Positions 41,401-56,400 of a stretch of 64,000 nucleotides of DNA are shown one piece after another. A program made the position numbers and the translations under genes. Source of the stretch: Albula goreensis (lineage: Eukaryota > Chordata > Actinopteri > Albuliformes > Albulidae). Positions within the stretch are counted from its first letter, which is position 1. Each line of letters starts with the position of its first letter. The stretch lies in contig CM040761.1 of the NCBI GenBank assembly GCA_022829145.1, forward strand, positions 18,449,245-18,513,244, given 5' to 3'. Below the pieces are notes generated by a model, which saw only the letters and a program-made list of their open reading frames with translations, had not been told where the DNA came from and did no database searches.

Positions 41401-44400
41401 CCAAACCAGTTAAACACCAATAAATGCTTTCCATCCTGTTATAAATGGCAGAGGTAATAAATCACCATGGCGCTCCATCTACTGTGGAGAGTCCTTCACT
41501 GGAGTCACCGAGAGAAAGTGCAATGGATGTTTCACTTTGCTCTGTCACCGTTTTCACTTTCCCCTGGATTTTCACCTCAGGCCTGTTTGATTTGGTTATC
41601 AAAATGCCTTTGTTAAAACTAAATCTATAGGAGTAATACCTGGGCTAAGGGTGTGGAAACTGAAGAAAATATGCTCGGCAGTTTGATTGAACCTTGGCCT
41701 TAACACTTTTCCCCAGTGCTAGATAGTCACATAAATGTAAGTGAAATCCACATTTTAAAGGAATGTCTAATTCCGCCCATAATCATGTGACAGAGGCAAA
41801 ACCGAGATCATAGAATTGTGCTGTTAGGACGCATCACTTGCCATTTACTTTGTGGAGTTGAGTTTATCCTGGGTCATCCTATAATTAAACATGTCAATTC
41901 CGCTACTCAAGATACAGTGCATAGTCATTCAGTTGTTGTGCTAATCTGCAAAGGATGTACAGCCAGTTGAAGTTATCTTGGGTTTTCCTGCAATTAAACA
42001 AGTCAATGTTGCTACTCCAGATACAGTATATCGCCATTCAGTTGTGGCGCTAATCTTCTAAGGACGTGCATGCGGCCGAGGTTATCCTGGGTTCTCCTGT
42101 AATTAAACAAGTCAATGTTGCTACTCCAGATACAGTATATTGCCATTCAGTTCAGGTGCTAATCTGCTTAGAGGCGCACCTAGGCATGCATGTGAATGAG
42201 TGGCCAAGAGAAGGACACTCTGAGGCTGGGGGAAAGAAGACATGGTGTGTATACTGTCAAATATCATGGAGAGAGTACATAGTACAGTTCTAAAACACTT
42301 TGCAAATAATTGTTGATTTCTGAAATAATACTGTTAGGAGATTATTCATTGTGTTCAGAGAAAGTGATGACTCTTTGTCCATTTCCCTTGGCATAGTCCT
42401 GGATAGATGACTTGCTTGGGGAGTATATGCCTGATTAGGTGGTGAGAGGGCCAGTGCAGTGGTTAAGAGTAGATATGCATATGATTTTTAAATTTTATTA
42501 ATAAAAAATAAAACTTGGCTTATCTTATGTTTTATTTTTCTAGGGGGACTTCTGTACCATGATAATACTTTATCATGACCTCAATACCTCAAAAACAAGA
42601 CCAGAAAACTAAAGGTAGCGTTGTATAGCAAGTGGGCTCAGTGCTGTGTCTCACTCTCACTCTCACTATCACGACTCTCTCCTACTGTCAAGGCATAATG
42701 AATTGTTTTATATAAATGTAACAGTACTTGTTCTGCACTGCTTATAATCACTCAACATTCTGATCATTGTGAGTTTTAGCAAGTATTATTGATTGTACTG
42801 TTTAATAACTGTTACTCTTCTCATTGAATCAGAGATACTTACACAGTTAGAGCAGACCTCTTTTCATTGACCATGAATGCATAAAGTCTGTATTTTATGT
42901 ATTTTCCCACTCTCAGAAATGGCATCTTTTTTGGCACCTAGATACTTCTGTGACTAGTTATTATGTTTTTCTCCATCAGTTTATTAGACTGATGATGCAA
43001 GAATGAAACGGCACTTCAGAAAAGTAGGGCAAGTCTTCAGAGAGCAGTTTCAAGACCATCATTCAGAGAGGTACAGATGGGGAGGAATGAATGACTTTGG
43101 CATAAAATGGAAAGGGCAAGAAACAGAAACTGTGCAAGCTCTGGCATGTCACCATGGAAACCATGGACATGCTATACAAATGTCTTCACAGCGACAAAAT
43201 GTTGTATAGAAAAAAACTGGAGTGTGATTGGTAGATAAATTTACATTCACTGGATAACTTCAATCCAGTCTAATGCTGGTGGGAAACCAGTTGTCTCTTG
43301 CCACTGTGGACTCTCGGTCGTGTTCAACTACAGTAGTCATGGCCTAATACAACAATGGATAGGCTTTTGGACACACCATCTTAACAAAAGATGGTATGTC
43401 CAAAGGAGCCTGATTATTTAACATAAAGCTGATAAATGTGATTAAACATTTTTTTTTTAGATCACTAAGTGACAGAAAGAGACATCAGCGTGGACACATC
43501 AGGCATAGGCAGAGCGCAGGTGCTCAGTCAACCAGAGGGGGTGCTGTTGAGCAGTAGGCCAGGAGGAGTTGAGGGTTAATTCCTGGGCAAAGGTACATTG
43601 TATGGTACTGGCTGCAGTCTGCTCTGGCAGATTCACAGTGTAATCAAATTAAAATACATAAGATTCACTTGATCCAAAAAGCAGAGATCTGTTAATGGGG
43701 TGACCTGATGTATGTGTGCATCTCTTGTAAATTTATGTTACTATAATTGCTTGATCTGTACCACTTTCTGTACATATGAATGAAAAAAAAAAAAAAAACT
43801 TTTGGTAAAACCAAAATATATACAAAGTTTTTGACAAATTTCATGTTTATTAGTATTCATGCCGTGTCACAAACATGTATGAATGTTGCAAAGTGTGTTC
43901 TACAGCTACACTTTTTTTTTGACAAATCCATATTTTTATTAAGATGGTATTTGGAAGAGAGGTGCCAGATGAATACAGCCCAGGACCATATGCTGTACAA
44001 GTAAAAATCTGTCAAATTCAAAAACATCAGAAGAATAAATTGGTTCCGTGGTGCAGCACGAGGGACTGAATGGAGGAGATTTCCCCAATTACACAAGTCT
44101 GCATCTGTCTCTGCATCTCTCCCACATGACCACAAATCTGACATTGTTTTATGATTATGAATAAATATCACAGTATTTTTATTTTATTTTATTATAATAC
44201 AATAAACTGTATTATAAACTTTTGAAAGCTTGTGGTGGGTTGCCGGGGAGAATATGTGACAGAGTAGGGTCTCTGAGAGAGGGCCTGTTAAGCTGCTCTC
44301 AGTTATGACTCTGATGCCATTGACAGGTACATGGCCAGTGACTGATACGCTGGCCATTGAGGTGACAGATACAAATGTTTAGGGTTGGGTGAAATTAAAA

Positions 44401-47400
44401 AGCCTGACCCAATCATCAATCAAGTGAGAAAAGGCCATCATTTTATGACAGATCCTCGGTGAGGAAAGAGAAATCTGAGACAAAGACATACAGTGCTCTT
44501 CATTGCAAGGGGATACAACTTTGTGTGCTTTCATAAAAAAAAAAAAAAAAAGAAAAAAGGTATCTGGAATGCTAAATAATGGGAAACATTTTCGTAAACT
44601 GTTTTCTGTTAATAGGGTTCTTTGACTATTAATGATCCAGTATTTTTAGATGCATGTAATTAATGGCAAAGAATCCTTTGACTGCTTGGCCGAGACCCAG
44701 TGAAATGGAACCCATCTCCTTAGGGGAGTATGCAGTTCAGTCAAAATGGACCCTCATATGTGTTAGGGATAATCAATTACACTTCGGAATAAATGAACAC
44801 ATTCCGAAGAACACATTTTGTGTCTACAGTAAAATAGAATATACTAACTGAAACTTATGATGTAGGTTTGTTTTGATTAATTTTAACACAGACCAAGTGT
44901 ATTTTATTGGGTCACAGACTAAATTTGATATTTTTTTGTTAGTTTTTGTATTCTTCCCATGTTTATACTTGCTATTTTTCTTTTTCCATCTGTCCTCTAA
45001 TCTTTGCACTCTGGTTTAAAAAAAAAGCAGAGAGAAATGTTTAATTGGTAAAGTTTGCTTAGTAAAGCTGTTCCATGACCTGCTGACATGTATGCACAAC
45101 AGCAATGTCAGGAGGAAAACATGTTTTTCCTGTTCAGCTGATAATCACACTCATCTCATGGAAGGAAGAGTTTACCTCCCCTCTGACTGTAGGACTCAGG
45201 CTGAAGCAAGGTGTTTGGTTGGTCCTGCAGCATCAATGCTCAAAACTTCATCTGGTGGATGACATTGCGATCAGACAGCTAATGTTTGGGATTTAAACTT
45301 TGAGTCAAGATAATACTTGCGAAGTTGCTCATTTTTATGTGGAAGACAACAATTTAACCGTGATATAGGCTTTGTTTGAGTCAGAATCTCCCCTAACATA
45401 GAATCAATCATTCACATTAACTGGGAAATAAAGAAACATAATTTTCTCCCCTCCTCCGTCTGTTGTACCTGTACCTCACTGTCGTAAACTGACTGAGTCA
45501 TCCCTGAATGGCAACCAATATGCTGATTTTCATTGTCCTCAGCATTCTGGGTTCACAAAATAAAGTTGTGAAGAAAACTTTATTTCCTCATTCTATGTCC
45601 CATAATCCAGAATACATTATGAAACAATCTTTTGTTTTACCCATTTGATTTTCATGTTTTTTTTGCCCTTTCATAGTTACAGCCGTGTCTTAGAAAATGA
45701 CATGCTTATTTCCATTGTCATCTCGCTCTTTACCGTAGTGTCTTGATTACCCTCAGCACTGGTAATGATGGAGACGTTCAAGGTTCATGGAATAATAAAA
45801 AAAACTCTGCTGCATTGTGTGCTGTTTGTGAAATGAAGAGGGGAAGCATGACACTTAATCTTTTCAGCTGTTTGGAGGATGACATTGTATTGCCATTGTG
45901 TACAGCTGCAGTGGAAGAAACATGGCATTCATGGAGAATGAACAACAGCACTGCTCCAATCACCCTCTTTCAAAGCGTTCACAACAGTGCCTCGCATTAT
46001 TCACAGATACTTCTTGGTGTCTCAGAAAGAATAAAGGCCCACGGAAACTCTATAAAACAGTTTCTTTATGTCTGTCATAAATTTTGTATTTGCTTTTGGA
46101 AATGTGCCTGTAGGGTGTTTTCTGTTTGTTTTGCATGAACCATGGGGGTTATTCGTAAATGTCATGCAGGGATTACCATAGAGGAAGACGTGGACAGGGT
46201 TGTCCATGTGGAATTTTCTTATTCACAATCACACTCTCCTTCCTATGCCAACATGAATTGCATGACTCCTGCTTATTGCTGGTACTTGCCTATATGAAAC
46301 CACCATATTTTTATGTATCACTGTGAAAGAATGGGTTGAAATTTGGATAGAGAATATTAAAATATTTTTAGTAAGGTTTGAATTTCTGAAGTAGGGTTTG
46401 CAATTTCTACAAAATTATTTATGTACATTATACAAAACTGCCACAGAAATTCAATAGCAGGGTGAGCTATCACCTCCAACTTCTATGAACAACCCTAAGT
46501 GAGATAGGAAATATTAGTGTGTGAGTGAGTAATTGTATAGTAAATATATAGATGTAAAAAGTTCAAATTAAATGTTTTTTTTCCATTTGAAAAGCTGAAC
46601 AAGAGATCCATAAAGCCTGTTTATGCCAGGCATGTGCACACATTAATCTGACCAACACATGGATGGTTTGTGAGCCAAAGTGTCCCCTTAACATTTTCAG
46701 AGCAAGGATGGAAGCCTGTTAGCTGCTCTTTTTCAGCCTACATCAGCGTGACTCACGCTAACAGATGTCAAGTATTCTGCATGTCCCCATGGGCTGAATT
46801 TTTTCAGTACTCAAAAATATGAGGGCTTTCCTTTCATTCCCACAGCCAGTGCTGTTCTGATTTGGAGTTGTAGATACTCATGCATGTAGAGCAGTGAACC
46901 AAAAAAAAATTGTATTTGCAGTGACTGAAGTATCCTAACAACTCTTTGCTTTCACAATCTTCCAGAATCCGAGGTAGTGTACAGGAATCGGGAGGGCCAC
47001 GTCATCAGGCTCAACGTTGTCACGAATGAGACGAGCATTCTGTTGCGAAACAGCACCTTCGTAAGTGTTTTACCCCTGCCATTTTTTAATTCTGCTCAGT
47101 TTTCCCTAGCATTGCAAAGCTTTGCCTCTGTGACCTCTGTAAGCTAATGGCTGTTAATCCCTTGTACTCTAACCAGATACATAATCAGATACTATGTATA
47201 AACAAAGCGACTAAGCATCATTATTTGGATCTGGGAACACTGTGGTAATAGTAGACCATTAGATAAGCAGTGTTTTATAACTGGTTATGTTACAAAGTGT
47301 ATTAAGTTGATTTAATATTCTCTGTAAAACATGTATTAAAGTGTACGGTGCCCATGAGTGCCTTTCAATTTATCATTGAAGTTGAGGTTTTCCATAATTA

Positions 47401-50400
47401 AATATATGGATTATTAAAATAAATTTATATTAAGGGTGTTTGACCAAGGCGCAGACTGGACTCGGTGGTTGCAGGTTTGAGTCTGATCAATTTCATTAAC
47501 TGATTATGATTGGTGGTAAGTGGTGCGGTTGGCCCCGCCCCACCAGAAAGGCAGGAAGGGTTGCTATTGGACAATCAAGTTCTTTTGAGTTTAGGTTATG
47601 AGGAAGTGGGGAAATCAGGGATAAAAAAAAAAGACATGACTACACTGGCTTCAAAATATTTTTGCAAAATGGATGTTAATATATTGAGACATCTGTCATT
47701 TTCTTTGTCTTCTAGGTTGCTTACAAAGTTGCAAAATACTCAGTTTCTCCTGACTTAAAGTATGTGCTCTTCGCCTATCATGTGAAACAGGTAAGCCCCA
47801 AAATGTTCTGAGAGCAGTTTTAGAAGGAGAGACACTAGTGCTGGAGATCTGTGGGGTTCACCGGGTCATTGGTGTGAGTCCATACACTTTGTTTATATGA
47901 GTTTATTGCCATTGCAATTGAAAGACAACCACAAAACCTGCAGATACTTTTTACATTCAGTTTAAAATGGGCTTAACTGCTCTGGTCTACATAGAATAAC
48001 TGTATAGTAACAGAGAGAAAGACAGGAAAATCTCATGTGTGGGTAGCCTTGTAATAAAAACTAGTGGCTACATCTTCACCAAAATGGCTTATTAGAGTTT
48101 TGTAAGACTTGCAAGGGTAGCTGGGAAATGATCTCACTTTACCTTAAATCAAACTCCAACGTGTAATGCAAATGTGGCACAACATGTTTCAAAATTCAAA
48201 CAGTTTTCCAGGAAGCAGCCACCAATCACAATGCCCAACTGAGGTAATCAGTGTTTGCTTAGCTCTCCATCATAACACTTCTTGTGCATGATGTAAGGAC
48301 ACCCAAACAGATTAGGCACCATGTGGAGCATTTGTGCTACAGACATTCATTTTCCATCTCATTACTGTGGCTCTGTCTGTAGTCACAAACACAAGATTTT
48401 TCAAAGGAAGACCATTTGTTCTCCAGTGCATTGGTGACAACATTAAATAGCCTAGCCCGTTGTGTAACCATGTCCACTATGAGAGGTTAACAGATTCTTG
48501 CTTAGGAGTGGGTAATATACAGAAGTATACATTTTCTGCCCCTTTCAGCTTACCATAGATCATAGGGTTTGGAATAACCCCCAGTGTTTCCAGCATTCAC
48601 TCAAAAATTTGTGGAGTGTCATCTAACCCCTATATGTCTGTAAAATAACATGCAATTGATCAGAACAGCTTGAATGTCCCAAGCCACACAGTAAATTAAT
48701 GCAGGTATTTTGAACTATTTAATTGAATTCTGCTTCAGTCAACTGACATGGCCTACATTTTTTATTTGCGCACATTTTATGGAGGATTTACTAAGTCTGC
48801 ACTAGTCTGATTAAATATGATTACTGGCCTTTCATGGAGGCACTAATTATAACTGCAAACAATGTTTTGAAAGGACATTTACTGGGAGGATAAGGGACTT
48901 TTGTTGGAAATCTGAAAGCTGGCTTACACCCAGATGCCAGTCATCATTCTCTTCTATGTCTCATGGCAAAGACGGGTAATATTTCACTCAACGTAGCACT
49001 GAACAAGAAATGAGGACAATCTGGTGTACTGTGCAGCACTGGTCTTTTGATTATGGGAAATGTAGTAATAGATCAAAGAGGTAATAAGCCCAAAAAATAG
49101 AAATAGTGATTCAGGGAACATTCAATTAGGTGAATCTAGGCCATGATACTTTTTCAAGATGTTAATTGGGTAGTCAACTGTTAGGGGAGGTGATCTCATT
49201 TCCCCTCTCTGGCACTTGAGGCAGAGACAGAGAACTTAATAGATATATCTGCAAAATGCCACAAGCTATTACTGTGGAAAAAGTTCCACCACAACATGTT
49301 GCTTTTTAGCCTTCTCCATATTCTTGAAGAGGTTCATCTGATGAGGTTATTAAGAGCAGATGCAGATTCTGCAAACAGTTCCTTGGGCTGAAGAGAGCTG
49401 TGAGTTGGGCTGCATGTCTCTGTCCTTGGTCCTGATTGGCCCTCAGCCTGCTCTGCTATGATCACTGCTGTCCATGGTACTGACAACTTCCCCTGTGTTC
49501 TTCTGCTCTCCGATCCCAAGATGGCTGAGCCCACCTCTCATTCATTCATTCATTCATTCATTCATTCATTCATTCATTCATTCATTCAGTATTGTGTATC
49601 TTTCTTTATTACTGAGACAGAGTTGACAGTATAAGTGAGAAGAACTAAGGACTTGGTTATTCTACAATGGTGCCGGCCTTATTGTCATCTACTTTCTTCA
49701 GTCTTAAATTAAATCTGTTATGCATTGACTATCCATCAATTCATGATTATATTTTTATGAAAAATAATAATGTTCACTTATATGAAGTTATGAAATGCTC
49801 CTTCATCGTGTCAGCTGATCGCAGAGCACATTGAAAAAGCTACACACTGTAGCTCAAAGCTGTATGTGATACATACATGTTGACTGATGTGAAGACAGGG
49901 GTTACACTGGCACAAAAAGAAAAACCTATTCATCTTTCATATGCCTGAAGTACAGCTTTCACACAAAAATAAATGACCTTTATACTTATTATACTCTTTC
50001 TGTTATAATACCATCTTGAGTTTACACAGAAAAAGTGGTACTTAAGTAGAATGTTTTTTTACTGAAGAGATGATTCAAACATCACTGGAGGAGTGATCTT
50101 TAAATCAAAATCAGAAAGAGTGACATAGCTATATATTTTATGGCTACCTTTTCAGCTCTCTTTCTCCAGTTAAAGGAGGTGAAGGTGTCTTGGATTTGTT
50201 CTAAATTTGTGTCACTAGCCAGAAGCTTGAGAGTTATGTCACTATAATGAAATGTTAGATCAATCCATTCAGAACACTCCCAGAAGCCTGAACTCACTGA
50301 ATGACCAAAGAGCTCTGAAACTAACCAGGCTTTGGGTTCATACTTTATACAGTTCCTTTCCCCTACTTATGGCAACCCAATTAATTCTGCAGGATTCACA

Positions 50401-53400
50401 TTTCCCATACCTTATCTTTTAACTGGTGTTATGGATTTGATTTATGACTAATAAGGAAATGTGGTACTTTGTAACCTTTTCTCCCTGGGAAAGGAATCTG
50501 GGCCTTTCCACAGAGAGATTAACATATCTGCACTTACAGTCAGCCATAGATAACACAGGCAGTGATTAAGAGCAGTGTGAACAGGTACAGGTACTGCAGC
50601 CAGCAGCTATGGACTCTAAATGAAACAACGTTTGGAGAATGCTTTTGAAAATTATTTTATTACATTGTATTGCTTTTTTTCTACCTGGTCTAGTATTGTG
50701 TAACTTGATCACACACAATTACCCGTTTGCCAAGTCTTAAGCTTTTTTTATGCAAAGCTTCTTAGAGTGACTTCAGACAATGATAAGAATATGCCAATGT
50801 AGCAGTGTAGTTTGATTCCTTTAGATAAGAAACTCTGAAGGAAAAGAGCCATTGGAGTGAATGACACTATGATTAGTTTTATGTATGTATGTATGGATGC
50901 ATATATGTATGCATGTATGCATGTATGTATACCTTGTGGTGTAAAGACTAAGAATTTCAATGTAGTTTATACACAATGGCATTCACAATATACAGTACAT
51001 CCTGTACGCTGCAAGAGAATTACACTGAATTCAACTAAGCTTATTTTCTTATTTGTGTATTCTGTATTCTTATTTTCTTGATGATGAGGTAATAAGAGAA
51101 ACTCTGCATACACATATGCAGTCATGGTGGTGACGCTCCGTAACTAACTCAAATGGTTAAGCTCAACATTACTGTGCTTTTAAGCTTCTGTTAAAATAGA
51201 TGCTTCCTGCAAGAGTTTGGCTGAAAACAAAATGCTTCTGGGAAAATGAGGCATGTGGCAGAATGTTTTACTCCTTCAGCTTTTAACTGATGAAGTGTAG
51301 ACAGTTGAGGTGCTCTTGAAGGCAAACACTAGATGTGTTCATGGTAAGCAGAGATGCACACTGAAGGCCCAAAGCAGGCCATAGCACCCTGGCTTTCCTC
51401 ACATTTAGAGACATGCATCACAGACTAGGGCTAGCAATTACACAATAAAAATCCATATTCTATACCTCAGGTTCACATTCAGTTTTAAGCTAGACCTTGA
51501 TTTATTAATATTGGGTAAATAATACTTTTTTCACTGACTGGTGCTCAAAACTGTGAATCAGAAAAGACAGAAAATAGTGAAAATCGTCCATGTTTCTGTA
51601 CTATAACAGTTTCTTCCTCATCTTCGTTAGGAAAAGCAAACATCTGAGGCACAGTGTGTTCTCTCAGCTTCAAATGCAGTCAGACCAAGGACAGAGCAGC
51701 ATTAGCCCTGGCAGGTAGCTTGTGAATGAAATATTCTCAGGGATATACAGGGAAAATGTCTGCCAGCCAGTTATTCTGAAGGCAGCCATATTTGTTTCTC
51801 ACCCCTGCTGCTGTTACAATTACTTTTTCCAAAAAAGTGGAGTGACTTTTCCAGTGCTTTGTGTTCTATAGTTACATGCGTAAAAGACCCAGGTCAAATA
51901 AATACCATGATAAATATCTGAAACTCTTTGAATCTTTAGATGTCAATATAGTTCACTGACCGTTTTAAAAGACATTCACAAACACTGAAAACTCTCTTCT
52001 TATTCTCCATTGAACAGTGTTAACAGCGCACAAATTTAAAAATACTTCTCAAGCTGAATTTTCAAGGTTACTGCAGTAAAATATAGCAGTTGAATGAACT
52101 TACAGTTTAATAGTAAAGCTACGAAAATGAAAAATAATAAATGAAATATAATAGTATACCATATTATATTTTTTACATTGGCTTTCAAATATTGTTTCAA
52201 CAGCTCTGCCTTTGTATGTTTTATTAATGCATACTTTGTCTGGTGATTTCCCCTTGTGTGTAGTGCTAGCTTGTTGATTTAGTGATGGAGCTTGGTCTCC
52301 ATGGAGACAGATGTCATCTGTGGGGTGTCTCAGAGCCTACAGGCATGAGTTGGGATGAAGAGGGTCATGCTAAAAGTGTCAGGGCCACTCCACAGTAAGT
52401 GCATTCATTTACTGCTGGATATGCCTTTTCACAAATTGGCTTCACTGAAAGAACTGAAAGAGAATATATCTGAATCATTTTGCTCACTACTCGACCATCA
52501 GGCTGGCAGAGTTTTCATTTAACAAGTGACGTTAAACTGTTACTTTTAAACCCTTACTGAAAAATGATTGAAAATTGTTTGTGTATGTCAGTTCTTGTTA
52601 AAAAATGTACTGGTCCTCCATTGCTACCACGCAAAGACACAAACGTGACAGAATCTAATACCATGGGTGCTATTCTACACCTGCCAGTGTGTGTAATGAT
52701 TGGGTGTGGTCAGCTGTATTGCTATTTTGATTCAATACAGAACAGAGCAAGTTAATGCTAACCAAGACCACATTTTAAATCAAGTCACAGTTGTTTTATT
52801 ATCATTTCAGTGCTGCTTGCCATTCAAATGCTGGTTTACCTTTACCTTCTTTTGATAACTGCAACAGAAATGTATTAAGAATGAAGTGACCTTGTTATGT
52901 CAATACAATACCGTAATAGAAATGTGAATGTAATATTTTTTTTCTTTTTTCCTTTCAAGTCAACATTTAAAAAAATGTGAATCCCTACACTTATATTAAC
53001 CAAGTTGGCATGTTGCGTGTTTACGTCCATGACACACCTGAGGATAAATGAAACTTGTCCTCTGTGTTAACTACGCCACAATCACAGTAACAAAATACAG
53101 ATCCAGAAAAAAAGGATTTATTGGGATACACTGTAAATGCCCTGTGCCTAAGATAACTCTAGATGTACCTCATTCTGCATTTTATGCTTGAAAATGCAGT
53201 AGCTTCACATAATCATTTGGACATGTTGTGTATGACAACCACGATGTATATTTTCTGCTTTCAAAATAGAAAGCGCAATCTTGGATTGTTAGTACCTCCT
53301 CCAGTCCTTCTGTCAACCGCCTGGCATGTACATGTACAAAAAAAAAAAAAAAAACCTCCTGTGTATACTTTAATCACAGGTCTCTCATTCCCAGGAATGC

Positions 53401-56400
53401 GTCACACTAAGACAAGATGAAGAAGCAATGTTTCCATAATTTTGCTCTGCCTTGATCTTGGAGCTCACTCCCATGAACTGGGTGAATGTACGTCTTGAAT
53501 AGGAAATGCACCCTTAATCTATAAAGCAGATTAAACACGGGTCACCTTGACTCAAATTGGTGATTTGGGAGGAGGCGGGCGTCCCACAGCAATGCAGATT
53601 TCCTTATAAAAAAAGAAGAGATGATCACAGGACATACCAAAGGAAATGTGAGTGTAATTATGTTAGCCGCTGATGTCTACCATTTGTGTTAAGCAAATCA
53701 CTTTAGTGCAAATGACTACCCGTTAACCCCTAAGCAGTAAAATTTTTAAACAGTGATTAAACGGTAAATGAGGTTGAGAAAAAATACAAATCTTGAAAAA
53801 TTCTCAGTTCTTATCTGCCTGCTTACCCTGTGTGCAGACATGGCTTCCCTGCACACAGCCCTTGGCTAACAGCTTCGGTGCTGTGGGTTCAGCTAGCTGC
53901 CACTACATTAGCATTGTCACCATTCACCAGCTGCACTGAAGGAATAGTAAGGATTGCATCTTGATTAAATACTCTAATTCTGATAGGTGGAGAGGATGTT
54001 GAATGCACAGCCGTCTCCCGAAGACAATGCTGTCCTCAGTGGTGCACTCCATGGCTGTCCGGACTGTTTGTGCAGGTTTACAATGCAGTTCATTGCTTAA
54101 CACGCAGGAGACCAGGGAGTTTCGATTCATTTCTTAGGTGTAAAGATATCGCCCGTGGCTTTGAAAGATGAGAGCCTCTCTTGGCTGAAACCTACTGGAG
54201 AAGGATTGATTGCATTCCTGCTCCCAGAGGTGGCAGCACAGGTGTTTCACTTCAGCTACGTTTCTATCGGATCCATAACACTGACTGTAACTTACTATAT
54301 GAAGTCTTTTCTTGTGGTCTAGCCTTGTGCATTATATACTGTTGGCTTCCCTGCAGCATAGTGGGGGAGATTTAAGTTAACATGTGCTCCTGAGGATTTT
54401 GGATGGCATAAACTCACCCAGGGAAGTTTTTATGCATCAAAATAATATTCTTATTAGAATATATATGTGTGGACTGACATGGTGTTTCTGTAGTTTGCTC
54501 TGGCTCAAAGCTCCCAAACTGAATGTTGAACTCCTGTGTATTCCTTATGTCTTAGTTTGACATATTGATGTTAAATGTCCTTCTATAACTTGGAATGACT
54601 GTCTAGAAACAATTCAATATTTAGACATTTTGTATGTCTGAATATTCAACTGGAACTCCATGAAAACTTTTGTTTAACATCTATTGTTTCATTTCCAGGT
54701 CATATTCACTTTACCTGTAAAATGAATGAACGTATTCCTGAACTAAATTTAACTTAAAATGCTGTATATAAAAGTTTCACTGGATCGGGCGAAAGGTTTA
54801 CAAAGATCACCATCAGCTGATGGAAGAACTGACCAATCGTCAGTCTCATCCGCATAGCCAATCAACACTTCAGCCCATCCCAGCTCAGCTTTTTCAGTCT
54901 CATGGAGAGTTTTTCAGTCTCATGCGTAATTCATTCTGCAGAGTGCAGCCTTCTGAACTTAAATAGCTGTGTGTTTTTGCGTTGGTTGATTTCTTTGATT
55001 TTATTCCGGTCATCCATCCTTTAGACTTCTTCCATTTACCCTGTCTTCAGCACAGGCCCTTGTTTACAAATATTTTTTTTTTTAAATCCCAGCATGTCAC
55101 TGGTTTTCTTTAGAACTGCTAAGTACCTGTCCTTTTCCTGTGCAGGTATAATAAATCAAACCCTTGTTCCTCTAAACATTTTGAATGGTTGGTGTGTTGC
55201 ATGGGTCTCTGTTTTTCAATGTGAGAGAGTGATATTTGGTCCACAATGACAACACACATACGGCAGCATTCATTTCACTGCCAAAGGCCTGTTTGATGTT
55301 TGCTTTCAATGTCAGCTGCCACACTTCACTGGAACATTTTTTTTAAATTTGCCTTTTCCCCAACCCAACCCACTATGAACATCCCCACAGACTCAGGCGG
55401 AATGGGCTGTACACGTGACTCACTCAAATCACATTGCAACCAGGCTTTACTATTTTTTAAAGTGTGGCTGTGACACCAATTGCATATTGGCCATATGCCA
55501 TCAGAAGGATGCAGAGCCAACATATGTTCACTTCATGGTTCAGGAGCCTGCAGGTGCCTGCCAGCCAGGGGAAGCTGATAGAGAGCAATGAGACTGCAGG
55601 GTTTTAAAGGGCTTACTCCCTGTTTTTTATCAATGAGCCAATTGTTGCCTCAGCATCCAAGGACCTCTAGACATGGCTTCCAGCAGAGTGGAAATGACTG
55701 AAACTGGGGTCATGGGTAACAGTTATCACAAACATATACCTTTGCTCCATGTTCCAGACAGAGACAATAATTTAGTTTAGTTTTCACCTATGCAGTTCAT
55801 TATTTTATACTATGCATGTGTGTTTGTGTGTGTAACATCAGGCTGTGAAATCCACAAGATTAATTTTTGTCTGATATGGATATACTGTGTACCTGTTTAT
55901 AGACCCTGTTTATATCCTGTAGTAAATAAAGATTATTAAAGCTGATCCTGTCGTGCCCCTATCAGTCCCAGAGTTTTTTTTTTGATAAAAGAACACAAAT
56001 GGAGATTACATAATTGTGTTGAAGGTGTAATGAATCACTCAGTATGTTGGGGTAAGGACTAAAGTCATTTTAATTACATGTTAAAAGCAGGGCCTTGATT
56101 AGGCAATCCAGCCAGGAGACAAAGCGAGGAATTCCTTACAGCCACAGAACATCCAGTAAAAAGAAATCCAGATTTAACAGTCGGGTAGCTTTTTAAATAA
56201 ACACTTAGGTGTTTTCAGCCAATTAGTCTTCGCTAATGGTTCGCCAATCTGTTCTGTTCTGCTGCTTTTATATTTCACTAGAAATGGGGGATTAATAATG
56301 TCTGTGGTAACAAATGGCCTATGAAATTCAAAGAAAAACGTCAAAACCTGAAAGCAAAGCAATGTTTTATTTTATTTTTTACTCCGGTCCATGCTCCTGA

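Larger units (their letters stand above)
24742..46965 (+). other. dpp10: dpp10 intron 3 (22.2 kb)
   Basis: The largest intron in the window, phase 1, from gtgagtgcc to cttccag. No other gene is seen inside it on either strand; all frames are short and unlike known proteins. It carries two CA repeats, a 22-bp purine-rich minisatellite, a 109-bp tandem triplication, a small hairpin and several A or T homopolymers. Stretches near 26.3-26.5, 30.05-30.31 and 33.75-33.92 kb look less AT-simple, with homeodomain-like TAAT cores, and may be conserved noncoding elements; this cannot be tested from one sequence. Confidence 0.9.
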
